This document shows positions 25,070 through 36,093 of a DNA stretch of 64,000 bases, piece after piece. Made by a program: the position numbers and the translations under genes. The first letter of the stretch is position 1. Each line of letters begins with the position of its first letter. Source of the DNA: Rostrohypoxylon terebratum (Eukaryota; Ascomycota; Sordariomycetes; Xylariales; Hypoxylaceae); the NCBI GenBank assembly GCA_022497145.1, contig MU385964.1:1-64000 (forward strand), given 5' to 3'. The notes beneath the pieces are model-generated. The model had not been told where the DNA came from, did not search any database, and saw only the letters and a program-made list of their open reading frames with translations.

Positions 25070-27349
25070 TGGGTCATTGCTAGCTTGGCTACTCGGTAGT
25101 TAGGTATTGCTCTCCTGGAGTTTTGTTGATCCAAGGTTATCCGCTATCGATGATAATGGAGTGTTCTTACAAGAGTACATAAACGGTGTTAGAGGCATAT
25201 TTATGAAGTGTCCTTTGAATATATAGAGTATATAAAGTAGTTGATAATAGGTAGTATCACAAAGATAGATGCCGGATGCCACTGTACTCAGTATCTACTG
25301 GGGCTATCTATGATTGGATGTAAAATATGAAATTAGGTATAATGGGTGGCGGATTTATAGATAGACTTACAGAGCAAACCAACCCATAAATATCTCCCCA
25401 AACATCGGAGGCGCTGCTAAACCGGTCTTGTAGCGTACTTACCTACTATTACATGGCAGAAAAGTGCAGGCAGTGACCGTAGCCATTATTACTAAACGCC
25501 ATACACGGGTATTACTAAATACGATCATAGGAATATCTATTACTACTGATGTACTTAGGTAATAATAATGTTCTCATACGAATATTGTTGCCTTCACGTA
25601 GAACTCGCGGGGCCCCGCACAAATTCGCTAGTTCATCTTCATCATATGCATAAGTACTCCGTATTAATAGAAGAAAAATGATTGAAGCAGGGTTATCAAG
25701 GCATGTGAGTATACTTACCTACGCATCTGGGGAAACAAGGCTATAAGGTAGTTAGGTAGTTACTAGAATTACCTAAGGAATCGCCTGTAATACCTAACTA
25801 CCTATTCAAGAAAAGGCGGTATTAATAGAGAGGATATATTTCGAACTCTCTCGCCGTCCGTAAAAAGTTTAATAGATATTACCTTGGATGTCTTATGTAC
25901 GTAGTAGGCTACTAGTAATACCTAGGTACCTTTTAAGGAGCAGGAACTATTAGTACCTATCAAGTCAACACTAAAAAGTTAAAACTCTCGGCATTATGAC
26001 GAAGTCCTTCTTTAATCATAAACAAGTGGTATTACAATTTCATTTTACCATTGGCTTCCGTTAATTCCGTCGAAAATGGAACACCAAGAATATATAATGT
26101 TATATCAACAATTAAAGAAACAAATAGGGAATCTGTCTTAACCTTAACCTTACCTACTTAAATGCCTAGTTAAGATATGCTGTAATTTACTTACCTAATG
26201 TTAGTCTTGATATACATCACACCTGTAGCTCACATCTAGTATATAAAGGGTGAACTAATCCTTTTATGCTCACTTACATGTACTAATATTTGATATATGA
26301 AGGAGACATTATGCAGAGGCATATACCTGCCTGTGTAGGGTGGAAAAAGCGACAATTAAAATAAAATATTTGGTCACCTCTTAACGTACCGATTGCCAAC
26401 TCTGTGTGTTGAGAATTGATCGCCCTGGTTAGACAGCGAAATGCCGATCAACTAGACCGGAGTAAGTATGGCGTCGAACACCGCCTGTTGCAAGATCGAC
26501 GCGATCCCTGGTTTCCCCTGTCAGGTACCTTATCTATTAGTACTAGTGATGGATGTTTCTGCAATGTCTGCAGGGGCAGTGGGCTGCGTGGGACCCAAGA
26601 TACTACGCTAACGGCGAAGCCCCTTTTTTCAAGATAGAACTGGTTTCCAAGGCGGCTGGGCGGCTGGCGGCCTTCCTCTACCTGCTTAAATCATCAATTT
26701 CTCTTCGGAGACAAGGGAGAAAGCAGGCCAAATAAGGGGCTAGCTTAATCCCATTCAATTCATTCATTCAGCTCGCTAACCCACTTGAATCTCAGTCCCT
26801 CATTTTATGCTCTCTGTTTTCAATAACGAGACGAAGAGCTGCGCACCTACACTGCTCCTCCATCACTCAATCTGCGCGACCATTTGAAACAGCACCCACG
26901 ATCCTTACTACTTATTTACCTAATTTGTGGCCTGTGGACTATCATATACGGCATATCCTGCCGTTTAATTCCTTCGTTTGAGCAATCCAGTACTCCGGCT
27001 TTTATCTTGGCAATCTACCTAATCAATCTTTCGTAAATACTGAGTACCTAATGCCTACTATTCACGATCAATAGCTGCTCGACCAACTACCTAACCAACC
27101 TGACCACGATCATTAGTATTCGAACCCTGGAGTCTTGACTGCCTGCTACTGGGGAGTATGTAGCCAAGGAAATGATCCAGAGATAAGCTCCGACACTCAT
27201 TACAAACACCAGACATAAATCAGCACATTCTCTTTGCGACACACCGCATTTAAAACGACCATTAAACTTCCAATCTATAGCTTGTCTTGTTGTTTGACAC
27301 GCCATACCTAGGTAGTAATCAGAGGGCTTGCCCTCGATAGATCATCGCG
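25070..27349. other. AT-rich intergenic region, no gene recognised
   Basis: This is 2.3 kb between GT2 and the Crh gene. Frames such as 26416-26735 lack motifs. CCTAGG/TACCTA words cluster at about 25735-25805 and 25915-25935, with TTACCTA words near 26140-26200. The last 500 bp is a plausible promoter with pyrimidine-rich tracts. Confidence 0.5.
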
Positions 27350-28927
27350 ATGACAGCTCGATCGTTTTTGACAGTAGCCGCCGTGCTCCTCTCCACCGTA
27401 GTATACCCCGTCGCTGGCCAGCTCACCACCGATTGTAACCCTTTGAATCGCACTTGTCCAGCAGACCCAGCGTTCGGTACGACGCACACGTTCTACTTCA
27501 ACGCCACGCCGCCGACAGACACGTTCAATACGACTGCGGGAACCGTCGACTATAATGTAGATACTGGGGCAGCTTTCACGATCAGCAAGAAAGGTGAATC
27601 GCCAACTCTGATATCAAACTTCTATTTCTTCTTCGGAAGGACGGAGGTCCACTTGAAAGCAGCTCCCGGTACCGGAATCATCAGCTCTATAGTATGGTCC
27701 TCGGATGTCCTCGATGAAGTCGACTGGGAATTTTTTGGGGGAAATACTACACATGTGTCTACAAACTATTTCGGAAAGGGAGAACCGGATTTTCACAATG
27801 CGCTATACCATCCTGTCGATGGCGGAGTTCAAGCCGACTACCACAACTACACTTGTGTTTGGACGAAGGATCAACTCGAATGGTATATCGACTCCCAACA
27901 CACGCGCACACTCTTAGCAACGGACGCCAATAATACATTGAATTATCCTCAAACGCCGATGAAGCTTAGTCTTGGCATATGGGCAGGTGGCGATCCGGAC
28001 CAGCCCCAAGGGACGATCGAATGGGCTGGTGGTGTTACGGACTATGCCGAGCCATACACAATGTATGTAAAGAGTGCTCTGGTGGAAGATTATTCGACTG
28101 GAAAGGAATATTCCTATGGTGACCATACTGGAACTTGGCAAAGTATTAAAATTGCTAGGTGAGTCGGCTACTCGTATCTCATAAGGCTAAACTAGGTATC
28201 TAACATTTCGGTCTCTAGCGGCAATTCGACAGCTGTTGAAAATATTAACAAGCAACCGGAGAAATCACTCTCTGAAAAATGGAACGATCTCCCCTCCAGT
28301 ACGAAAAACGGTGTATATGCCGCAGCCGGTGGAGTAGGTGCCATTGCTCTCATTGCGCTTGTGGTATTCGGTCTAAGGCAGAGACGCCGCGGCAAGAAAG
28401 AGGCGGCCTTGTTAGCACAACGACAAGAACAAGAACGAGTTGAACTAGAAAGATTCAGGAGGGAAGGCAGAGACCCTGATGCGCTGGCTTTCGACGGAAC
28501 TGAATACAAAGGCGCGATGGCCACCTCGGCATATGCTATACCTGATTCGCCCCCTGGAAGCTCAGCGGGTCCACCTGAAAAGGCGTGGGATCCGACCGGC
28601 CCGGGTGCCGCTACTGCTGCTATGCCACTTCTTCGCGACGACGCGATGAGCCAACGAGTAGGCGGTCCCGCACCAGGTTTGGACGGGCCACAGCGAAATA
28701 ACAGTTTCCCTTCGCCGATCCACACCCAGAGTTCGAATCAACCACCTCAAATCCCAGCCACTTCTCCTATATCGCCCGTTAATCGAACTTTTTCACCGTC
28801 CAACGCCTCGATGCGGATGTCACCAGGACCTCAAGCTGGCGGCTATGGATCACCCAGGATAAATAGCCCCGCACCTGCCCACGGTCCTGGCAGCCCTGCT
28901 TCCCCGAGACCTGGTTACGGGCGGTGA
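27350..28927 (+). CDS. Crh-type GH16 chitin-glucan transglycosylase with transmembrane anchor
   Basis: The model has two exons, 27350-28158 and 28219-28927, giving 505 aa. The signal peptide spans about 1-23. The GH16 Crh catalytic motif DEVDWEFFG has E123, D125 and E127 as the expected nucleophile, helper and acid/base. Downstream NYFGKGE, the HNYTCVW block and IWAGGD are family landmarks. Crh enzymes move chitin chains onto beta-glucan in the cell wall. This member is not GPI-type: it has a membrane helix at about 301-322, then an RQRRRGKK stop-transfer signal and a cytosolic tail of about 180 aa. The tail starts with a charged, coiled-coil-prone stretch (EQERVELERFRREG) and ends Pro/Ser/Gly-rich. 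Several N-glycosylation sequons are visible. Confidence 0.93.
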
Positions 28928-29662
28928 TGGTAGTTGGAGATAATGAGGGGTTTCCTTGTCTTTTCTTGTTTTTTTTTTTGTTTTCTTTTTATTGCGGAAG
29001 GGTTTGGTAAGTAGACAGGTCTAGCTGGAACGGCGGAAGAGTAGCTATACTCGGGACTTCATCTAAAGAAGTTGGACATGTGCTGTGAAGGTGACGACAG
29101 ATACTCCTTCCATTTTCAGCTGGCAATGACAGGTTCACGAGATCATTATTCTTCGAATACCCGGTATCTGGATATGCATAGAGTTCTGTTTGATATCTTA
29201 GCTGACGTGAGGTGTGCAATTTCTGTCTAGTTACTAACAGCTGCCCTATATGGTGTTGTGAGTCAGCCAATCTCAACGGGAATCACTGTAACTATTCACT
29301 ACTTGTTGCTAATTCGAAGCGAAAATTACAGTAGCTCGTCAATTTACATATTTCCGTGTGGATTGGATCAAGATTCGCCCCAATGTTGACTTGATACTGG
29401 GTATGTGGTTGGGTGCCTAACACAAATGGACAAATGAAGATCAGAATGAGGACATGGAATTTAAGGTTTTACGCCTTTCCAGAGACACAATACTTTGGAT
29501 AGGTATTCGACTTAGTCTATGTAACATGTACGAGTAGCTTTGCTCGCCTTTCCACGTGACAATAGGGGCCCTCTATCTTCCCTTGTTCATAGACTTCCAA
29601 TACGCCTTTGCCTCTACTTCATTTCTCGTACACGCAAATCATCCCCAATCGTTGTAGTCATC
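28928..29662. other. Convergent intergenic region
   Basis: The 3' flanks of the Crh and DUF4360 genes meet here. T-rich tracts just after the Crh stop (about 28970-28995) may include its polyadenylation region. The minus frame at 28989-29276 has no motif. Confidence 0.5.
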
Positions 29663-30414
29663 CTATTTACAAGCTTGCCAGCTCACGTGAACCTGCTGGG
29701 TGAATGCGACAGTAGCATCGTCGTCCGAGATTTGACCTGAGGCGGTTGTATTATTCGACGTCAGAGCGATGCGGTTATTGACGTTCAAGATGCCAGTAGC
29801 GCCGCAGGGCGACCAGATTATCGATGCCGTCGGGACTTGGTCCTGCTTGGTGTATACCTGTCCATCCAACCAGAGTCCACCTCCATCAATCGAGGTTCGA
29901 GTCGTAGTCTAATGCACATATAAGCTTCATGGCGCATCAAGCCGGAGATAAAAACCACTTACGGTAGCAGCGGCATCTTGAGAGAAATAATAGGTCGAGT
30001 AGAAGGTACCAGTTACGCCTTCCTCCAGCTGAGCGTAGCCGTGATACGTAGACTCAACTACGGCAAATTGGAATCCCCCAGGGTACTTCAGGTTTAGATG
30101 AAGCTGGCAGTTCTTGGACTTGTCTGACGGCGTAGTACCGGGTCCGGTATACACTTGAAAAGCATCAAACCCAAAAGTGATAACCTAATATGTTGGTTAA
30201 TAATGAACCTAGCTGTTTGCGGACGAAAATATCATCTCACTGTTCGCTCGGGAGAGAGGTCCGTCGTGACGGTTCCCTGAGGACATCCATTTCCGCTAGC
30301 AGAAGCGCTGACGATGGTAATCTCGTCAGGATTAGGAGTATCATCACCACCGACAATGCCAATAGGATTGGCTGCAGCAAAGAAGGGTAGAAGGAAGGCG
30401 AGGAATGGCCGCAT
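29663..30414 (-). CDS. Secreted DUF4360 protein
   Basis: The model has three exons on the minus strand, 30414-30241, 30184-29963 and 29908-29663, giving 213 aa; each coding junction is phase 0. The signal peptide spans about 1-18 (MRPFLAFLLPFFAAANP). The family landmarks of DUF4360 are present: CPQGTV near the N-terminus, KNCQLHLNLKYPGGFQF in the middle, and WSPCG with LNVNNRIAL near the end. The four conserved cysteines probably form disulphides. DUF4360 proteins are small secreted fungal proteins of unknown function, often found in plant- or insect-associated species. There is no enzyme motif. It is convergent with the Crh gene. Confidence 0.88.
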
Positions 30415-32621
30415 GGTGTTAGTGGCGAGGAGAGGGTGAAGAAATATGAGCGCTAGTTATGTAAATAGATCGAAGTTTACGTGAGGTCTAATTGACGACT
30501 TTGATCGGGAAAGGATCTACTCGCTCGTGGGATTGGGTTGTATTTATAAGTTTCACTACCATCTCAAACACCCGGTTGAGCTCGAAGTTTAGGGCCTGGA
30601 CGGATGGTCAAATTCCATCCTCCAGTCATCACAGAGATATCTTCTGATTGCCTAAGACGCTCTAGACAACACGGTAGGGAGTCTCGAGAAGCCATGAGAT
30701 GACACGCTGATTAATTCCAGGGGTGTATTGCGAACCTAGACCCCGAAGGCTGGCAGCTATATCCTAGCAATAGACCTTCCAGCCTCGCCCATAAATTTGC
30801 GGTTGAATTGATGGTCGAACTAGAATAGATGAATTCATATTAAGTATAGGAAGCCTAATTCTCATAACTGCACCGCTGGTTCGGTACGAAGTTCTTTTTA
30901 TAGAAGTATTAGCAAATTGAAACCTTGACCGACGCTTGCAGCTAAACCACATGACACGGCTAAGAGGTAACGCATCGCCCAAAGACATGGGATGGCTCGA
31001 GCCTGCAAGTAGAATATGTATGATGGAGGCTCTGGGAACGAGCAGCTGGGTATGAGATATATGGATAGGGTAGGACTGGAGACCCAGGTTCCAGGCGAGT
31101 TCACCGGAACTCACAGGAGACTTAAGCGTAATATGATACCTGCCGCTATCTTGACTCGGTTCGGATGGAATTTCAAGCTGACAAGAATCGACTAACCCAA
31201 CAATTTATCGACCCTAGATGTCAACCGGGATGCGTCATGGCAGATGTTCGAACAGGTATCCATAACTTACTTGCTTAGTCTGTATCTAGTATGATAGCAT
31301 TGCTGAAGCCACGGTGGGTCCGGGAAGCTTTTGATAGGAATTCTTCCAAGTATCTTTGGCATAAGAATTAGAATGCATACCGGTTGATGTTGTGTCGACA
31401 TAGCCGACACTGACTTCTGGACCTGCCTCTTGAACAATCAGATTTGCATTGAGACAGACACAAGAAATTATTTACGGAACTTATAATACGGATTATGATG
31501 GGATTGGCGAATCCAGAAACACGTCAACGACATACCATGCAGATCCGGGTGCTTCCGTCAGTGAGTATTGGTCAGAACACAGAGTCGCGTAGAGTTGTGG
31601 TCGTATGAATGATGACGGTCCCCTTGTTTAGTCGTTTGGGGTGCTTTTTAACCTCTTTAGCCGCGTTGGCGAGCTCCAGGGGAGAACGACCGCTAAGCCC
31701 AACATGCGTGTCGCTCGCACATGTCGTCTCAAAATGAATCAAGATAGACCGTCCGTATTCTGATTTCAATAGCTCCATTGATGGTGGGAAATATCCTCAG
31801 GTGCATGGGCATGAAAACATACCTGCTATTGGTAAAACTTTAGGGGCTAGACCATCTACCTGTTGAGTTGGCTCCCCAAGGAAGTACGATTGGGTTTAAG
31901 CTGCGACTCGTCTTGCATGGAGTCATATAGATTAAATGTCTAGATGCTTACAGATCAGAACTTTCAGTTGGAGTGATGTTCACTACCTATTTCATGCGCG
32001 ATGCCGCCGTGGGAATCTATCTACTTAGGTCCTGGGTATACATGCAACTATAAAAAAGCGAGGACCCCGTGGTGTCGCTGCTGTAGCGCGAGAGTTGTGA
32101 ACCCCAAATCCACAAGTTGTCTTACGTTCCAACGACTGGGATATTCTTTGCGGCTAATATATAGAACCCCCCTCATACGCGGGCCGTGAATACTAGCTGG
32201 GTAGAGTAGCTAGCTCTTTTTGATGCTCGGAACCTCGATGGTTCTGGCGTTGTATTCATACCCCGCTAAGGGGCTGGGGAAATATCTGTCATGACCACCT
32301 TGTCGGCCAGCAAGATGCGCTACAAGAGTGTGAAACGTGTAGTGATGCACAAGAATTTCTCTAGATGTGTTGTGTTGTGTAGTGTTGTGATTTGGTTTGG
32401 TCATCTTGAGAATTCACAAATATCAACTTAGTGTTAGCATAAAAACTGCGTCATCTTAGATATATCAGGTGAGTCGATCTTCGAGATAAACGGGTGGGCA
32501 AAAGACCGCTGATTATATATACTTGCATTTCTTGCGTCCGTAAGACCAGAAATCTAGGTAGTTACGGCTTATAGTACTTCGCTAGTAGTGTAAGAGGGTG
32601 ATATGCTAAACACGGCTTCTT
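30415..32621. other. Intergenic, no supported gene
   Basis: This is 2.2 kb. Overlapping minus frames at 30764-31114 have no motif. A minus frame at 31572-31778 contains GRSPLELA, vaguely ankyrin-like, but a single short block is not enough to call a gene or relic. The DUF4360 promoter lies at the left edge. Confidence 0.45.
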
Positions 32622-34298
32622 TCAGCCCTCCACCTGCTTCAATATTCCTTCTAAATTTATACTTTTAGGTCGCTCGATCGGCAAACCGAGTGCTCGATCC
32701 CAAATAAGCTGAGCTAGAGGACCTAATCCTCGGCTGACGCCAAATGTGGCTGTGTAATAAAGAGTCTCATGGAAGCCGTAGTGATGGAATAAAACGCCGC
32801 TGCTCGAATCGACATTGGGGTAGGGGTTCTTCGTCTTCCCATGTTTGATGAGGACACCAGGTGCGATTTGACTGTTTAGTAGGACGAGTTTGAATACAGG
32901 ATCGTTGGCAATCGCAGGGCGAGTGGCCGCATAATCCATTAACGCTTCGAAGCGAGGATCGGGCTTCCGAAGGACAGCATGCCCATAGCCCGGAACTACT
33001 CGGCCGCTGTTAAGTGTCGACCATAAGTAGTCATGGATATCTTTCTCAGAATAATTCTCCGGAATTTCCTTCTTCATCTGGATTATCCATCGTAAAACTT
33101 CCTGTGCAGCAAGCCTACGACTGATTGTGAGCAAGAATTCTGAAGAAAATTTGTATATAAAACTTGCGACGAACTTACCCGTGCAGAGGACCGGCTAGAC
33201 CTTGGAGACCAGCGCTGTAGCTCAAGAAAGGGTCGCTGAGGGCGCTCCCAACTAGGTGGGTGGTATGAGCTGAGACATTTCCGCCTTCGTGGTCTCCGTG
33301 GAGTGCAAGATACAATCTTAGCAGGTCCTGAAAATCTTCGTTCTCTTTGCCCCCTTTCCCCAACATGGACGCAAAGTTATAAGACCAATCTTGGTCGGGG
33401 TCAACATCACCGGGCAACGCGCCGCCGTTGCGGTAGGAATTCTGATATATCTTGGCTGCGATGGTAGGTAGCTTGGCAAGCAAACTAATAACGTCGTCAA
33501 AAGTGGGTTCCCAATAGTCGGCTTTATTGAGGCCAAGTTCGTATGCCCTTGCGAATTTTGACGTGTAATTTAAGGCACTGACAGCAATGGCAAACTGGGT
33601 CATGGGGTGTAGGTCCTGGGGGAAACTGTCTAGCATCTTATTCACAAAGTCAGGAAGCCGGGCCTGCTCGGCAAGTTCGCGTGATAGTTGGCGAACTTGA
33701 TTAACTGAAGGGACTTTCCCTGTTAAGAGGAGCCAGAACATAGCTTCTGGGAGCATCTCTGTTCCTGACCTGCCCTTAGGAAGTTCCTTTTGGCAGTCCT
33801 TGATCGTTCGGCCATGAAATCGAATGCCCTCATTTGCGTCTAACACAGAACCTTCCCACACCATAGCCTTTAGTCCTCTACATCCAAATTAGTGTTGATT
33901 AGCAGTAGATGAGATCACTTCGAACCATACCTCATGCCGCCGATTGTGTTTTCAACCTTGACTTCACCAATGACCTTCGATCCATGAGCCTTGACCTTTT
34001 TGAGAAGCTCTCTCTTGGCGGGGATAATTTCTTTGAGGGTCTCCTTTAAGTCTGGTTCAGATGTTGTAGAGTATGATCGAGCAATCGGGATGAACACCGT
34101 CTGCGCCGCACGCTGCTATTCAACCCATTTATTAGCTCATCTTCCCCTTAGGACCAGGCAGCTAAATGGGACGATGGTATGCAATTGAATGAGTAGTTGT
34201 GTATGCTGACTACATGTGACGTTTCTTGTGAATTTACTTACTTTGATGGCACTAAGAGCCTTTGTCGTGTGTCTTAAGTTCACCGCCATATTGCTCAT
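32622..34298 (-). CDS. mcsA: Methylcitrate synthase, mitochondrial
   Basis: The model has four exons on the minus strand, 34298-34242, 34115-33931, 33877-33179 and 33114-32622, giving 477 aa. A second ATG three codons in (34289) is an alternative start. The N-terminus is rich in Arg, Lys, Ser and Thr (a mitochondrial presequence). The citrate-synthase core is intact: LHGDHEGGN (H274 by this model), GYGHAVLRKPDPR, and the catalytic Asp in NPYPNVDSSSG. It reads DPFLSYSAGLQGLAGPLHG and LAAQEVLRW, the version recalled from Aspergillus McsA; the housekeeping citrate synthase has SPYLSVAAGLNG and LANQEVL instead. The enzyme joins propionyl-CoA to oxaloacetate. It is divergent from 2-methylisocitrate lyase, which strengthens the call. 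Residual ability to make citrate is expected. Confidence 0.92.
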
Positions 34299-34644
34299 TG
34301 AATTGTTGCTATTGCGGTTTTACTATGTAGGTGAGGATGTTGACGAGTGAACCTGGGGGGAACTGCCACTACTCTGATTCTACTTGAGCGCCACTGTGAG
34401 GTTTATTCAATATTTTCAAGATATTGAATTCCTAGTGTTGGTGTGAAAACGTCCACATGCTCTCGCGAAGAAATGTGGTGTTGTTAACAGTGACAATAAG
34501 ACAAGATAAAAGGAAGGTGAAACTAGAACCTTGAACTTAAACAACGAAGATAGGAGTATTTAAAAAGAAAGAGTTGCAAGAAATCACGACTCCAATATTT
34601 AAGAAACACAACATGACCTGATGTGGGGGAAATTGTATTGTATG

Positions 34645-35060
34645 TACCTACCTAGTACTACATTTGATATACAGACCTCAATGCCTAGTACCTGCATACC
34701 TACACAGGTACCTATGTAGTACATACCTTAGGTTTACACATGTATGGATGTATTCATACCTAGGTCCTAGGGCCTAGTAGGTAAGTAATAGGTGACTTCC
34801 ACCTTACCCTCCCTTCCCCGCATAACCGAGGGAACCCCATCAGCCCCGGATTGCCGCGTTTGCCCGTCGCGGACAATTGCCATAATACAGGTACGGTAGT
34901 ACGTCAATATACCAGGTAATACCTAGAATCCTAAATGTCTCAAGTCTACTAGGTACAACAGACATACAGGTATAGGTATCTATACCTGATATTAGGTGCA
35001 TGCAAAGACATCAGTATACTACCTAATGGGTACCTGAGGTATCTAATAAGTACCTCTGGT
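34645..35060. repeat. Dense cluster of CCTAGG / GGTACC palindromic words
   Basis: More than a dozen overlapping words such as GTACCTAC, ACCTAGTA, CCTAGGTCCTAGG, CAGGTACC and GGTACCTGAGGT occur within about 400 bp. It has no coding frame and no single repeat unit, so it is not a plain microsatellite. Confidence 0.75.
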
Positions 35061-35468
35061 TCCTACCTGCATCGTGATGTGTAGTAGGGTACGGATATCA
35101 GATAACCGACCTCGGATCAAAAAAGATCGGCGTCCTCTGTGAGTGGAGTTCCTGGAGTTCCTACATAGTACTCTGTACTCTGCTACTAGTACGTACTACT
35201 AGGTAGTTCCTCAAAGGACATGTGATAAGCGATTTAGGTTTTTGTAAATAGACGGAATTGCCCAATAGAAATAAAAGTCTAGTTTCTCCTGGTCTTTCTC
35301 TCTTTCTCGCTGGTGACATCATTTGAGGGCGCACAAGTCGGAATGCGCGGATGACCGTAGGTAATGAGATCGCCCCCCGCACGACGGGCGTTTATTTGGC
35401 CGCGGGGTAGTTACAAAATAGTGCTATATTAGTACTAGGTATGGTATTAGCTCTGGTCTATGGACGGA

Positions 35469-35728
35469 CAGCTGGAATCGAATGAAGATGGCGCAGTCTT
35501 GGCAAAGCTATCTTGGGTTTAACAAAGGTAAGATCTTATAATAAAGCAACAAAATAATAGATAATTAATTCGAAAAAAAAATATTCAGAATACGCAGCTT
35601 CTGAACTTTATGACAATCTATTTTTAAGAGTTTTAAGTAGTATTTCAAGTTGTTGTTCTGGTGGTTAGTTGTAGAGTACTTGAAAATGAGAATGCCAAGA
35701 CTGCGCAGTCTTCATTCGATTCCGGCTG
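35469..35728. mobile_element. MITE-like element: 260 bp, 36-bp terminal inverted repeats, ACGGA target duplication
   Basis: The left terminus (35469-35504) starts CAGCTGGAATCGAATGAAGA. The reverse complement of the right terminus (35693-35728) starts CAGCCGGAATCGAATGAAGA. They agree at 33 of 36 positions. The element is flanked on both sides by ACGGA (35464-35468 and 35729-35733), consistent with a 5-bp target-site duplication. The interior is AT-rich with no open frame, so it is non-autonomous. The superfamily is not assigned: hAT elements often start with CA(G) but make 8-bp duplications. Confidence 0.75.
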
Positions 35729-36093
35729 ACGGACTAGTTAGGACGTAGGTCCTAGGTCCTAGGACCTACATAGTACATAGTAGGTCCATGGTACTGGAGG
35801 AACTCTGATGCCAACCTGGATTTCAATTTTTAATTCATCCCAACCCATTTTACCAGGTACCCATGTACCTAGGCACCTTGTTACCGTGGATCAATTTGTC
35901 ATTTGACCGTCGCTGATTGATGTCCACATATAGATACCTTCTGCTTATGACCTAGATCCTAGGACCTAGGTATCAGAATATTACATACGCATTTACATGT
36001 GTATATGATGAACTTCTTGTGTATTAGGCATTCGAATGCACACGACGGGGCGGCTATCCTTCCTATCAACCCGTCAAACTAGAAACGACCGTC

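Larger units (their letters stand above)
34299..36093. promoter_or_regulatory. Divergent promoter region of the methylcitrate-cycle pair
   Basis: This 1.8-kb spacer lies between two start codons that face away from each other. It contains one of the densest CCTAGG/GGTACC word clusters in the window (about 34645-35060, 35160-35210, 35745-35790, 35855-35970) and a complete MITE-like element (35469-35728). No binding site for a named regulator was assigned. Confidence 0.55.

Noticed and set aside
31572..31778. Ankyrin-like fragment (GRSPLELA)
   Set aside because: A single short block without repeats, splice context or flanking domain.
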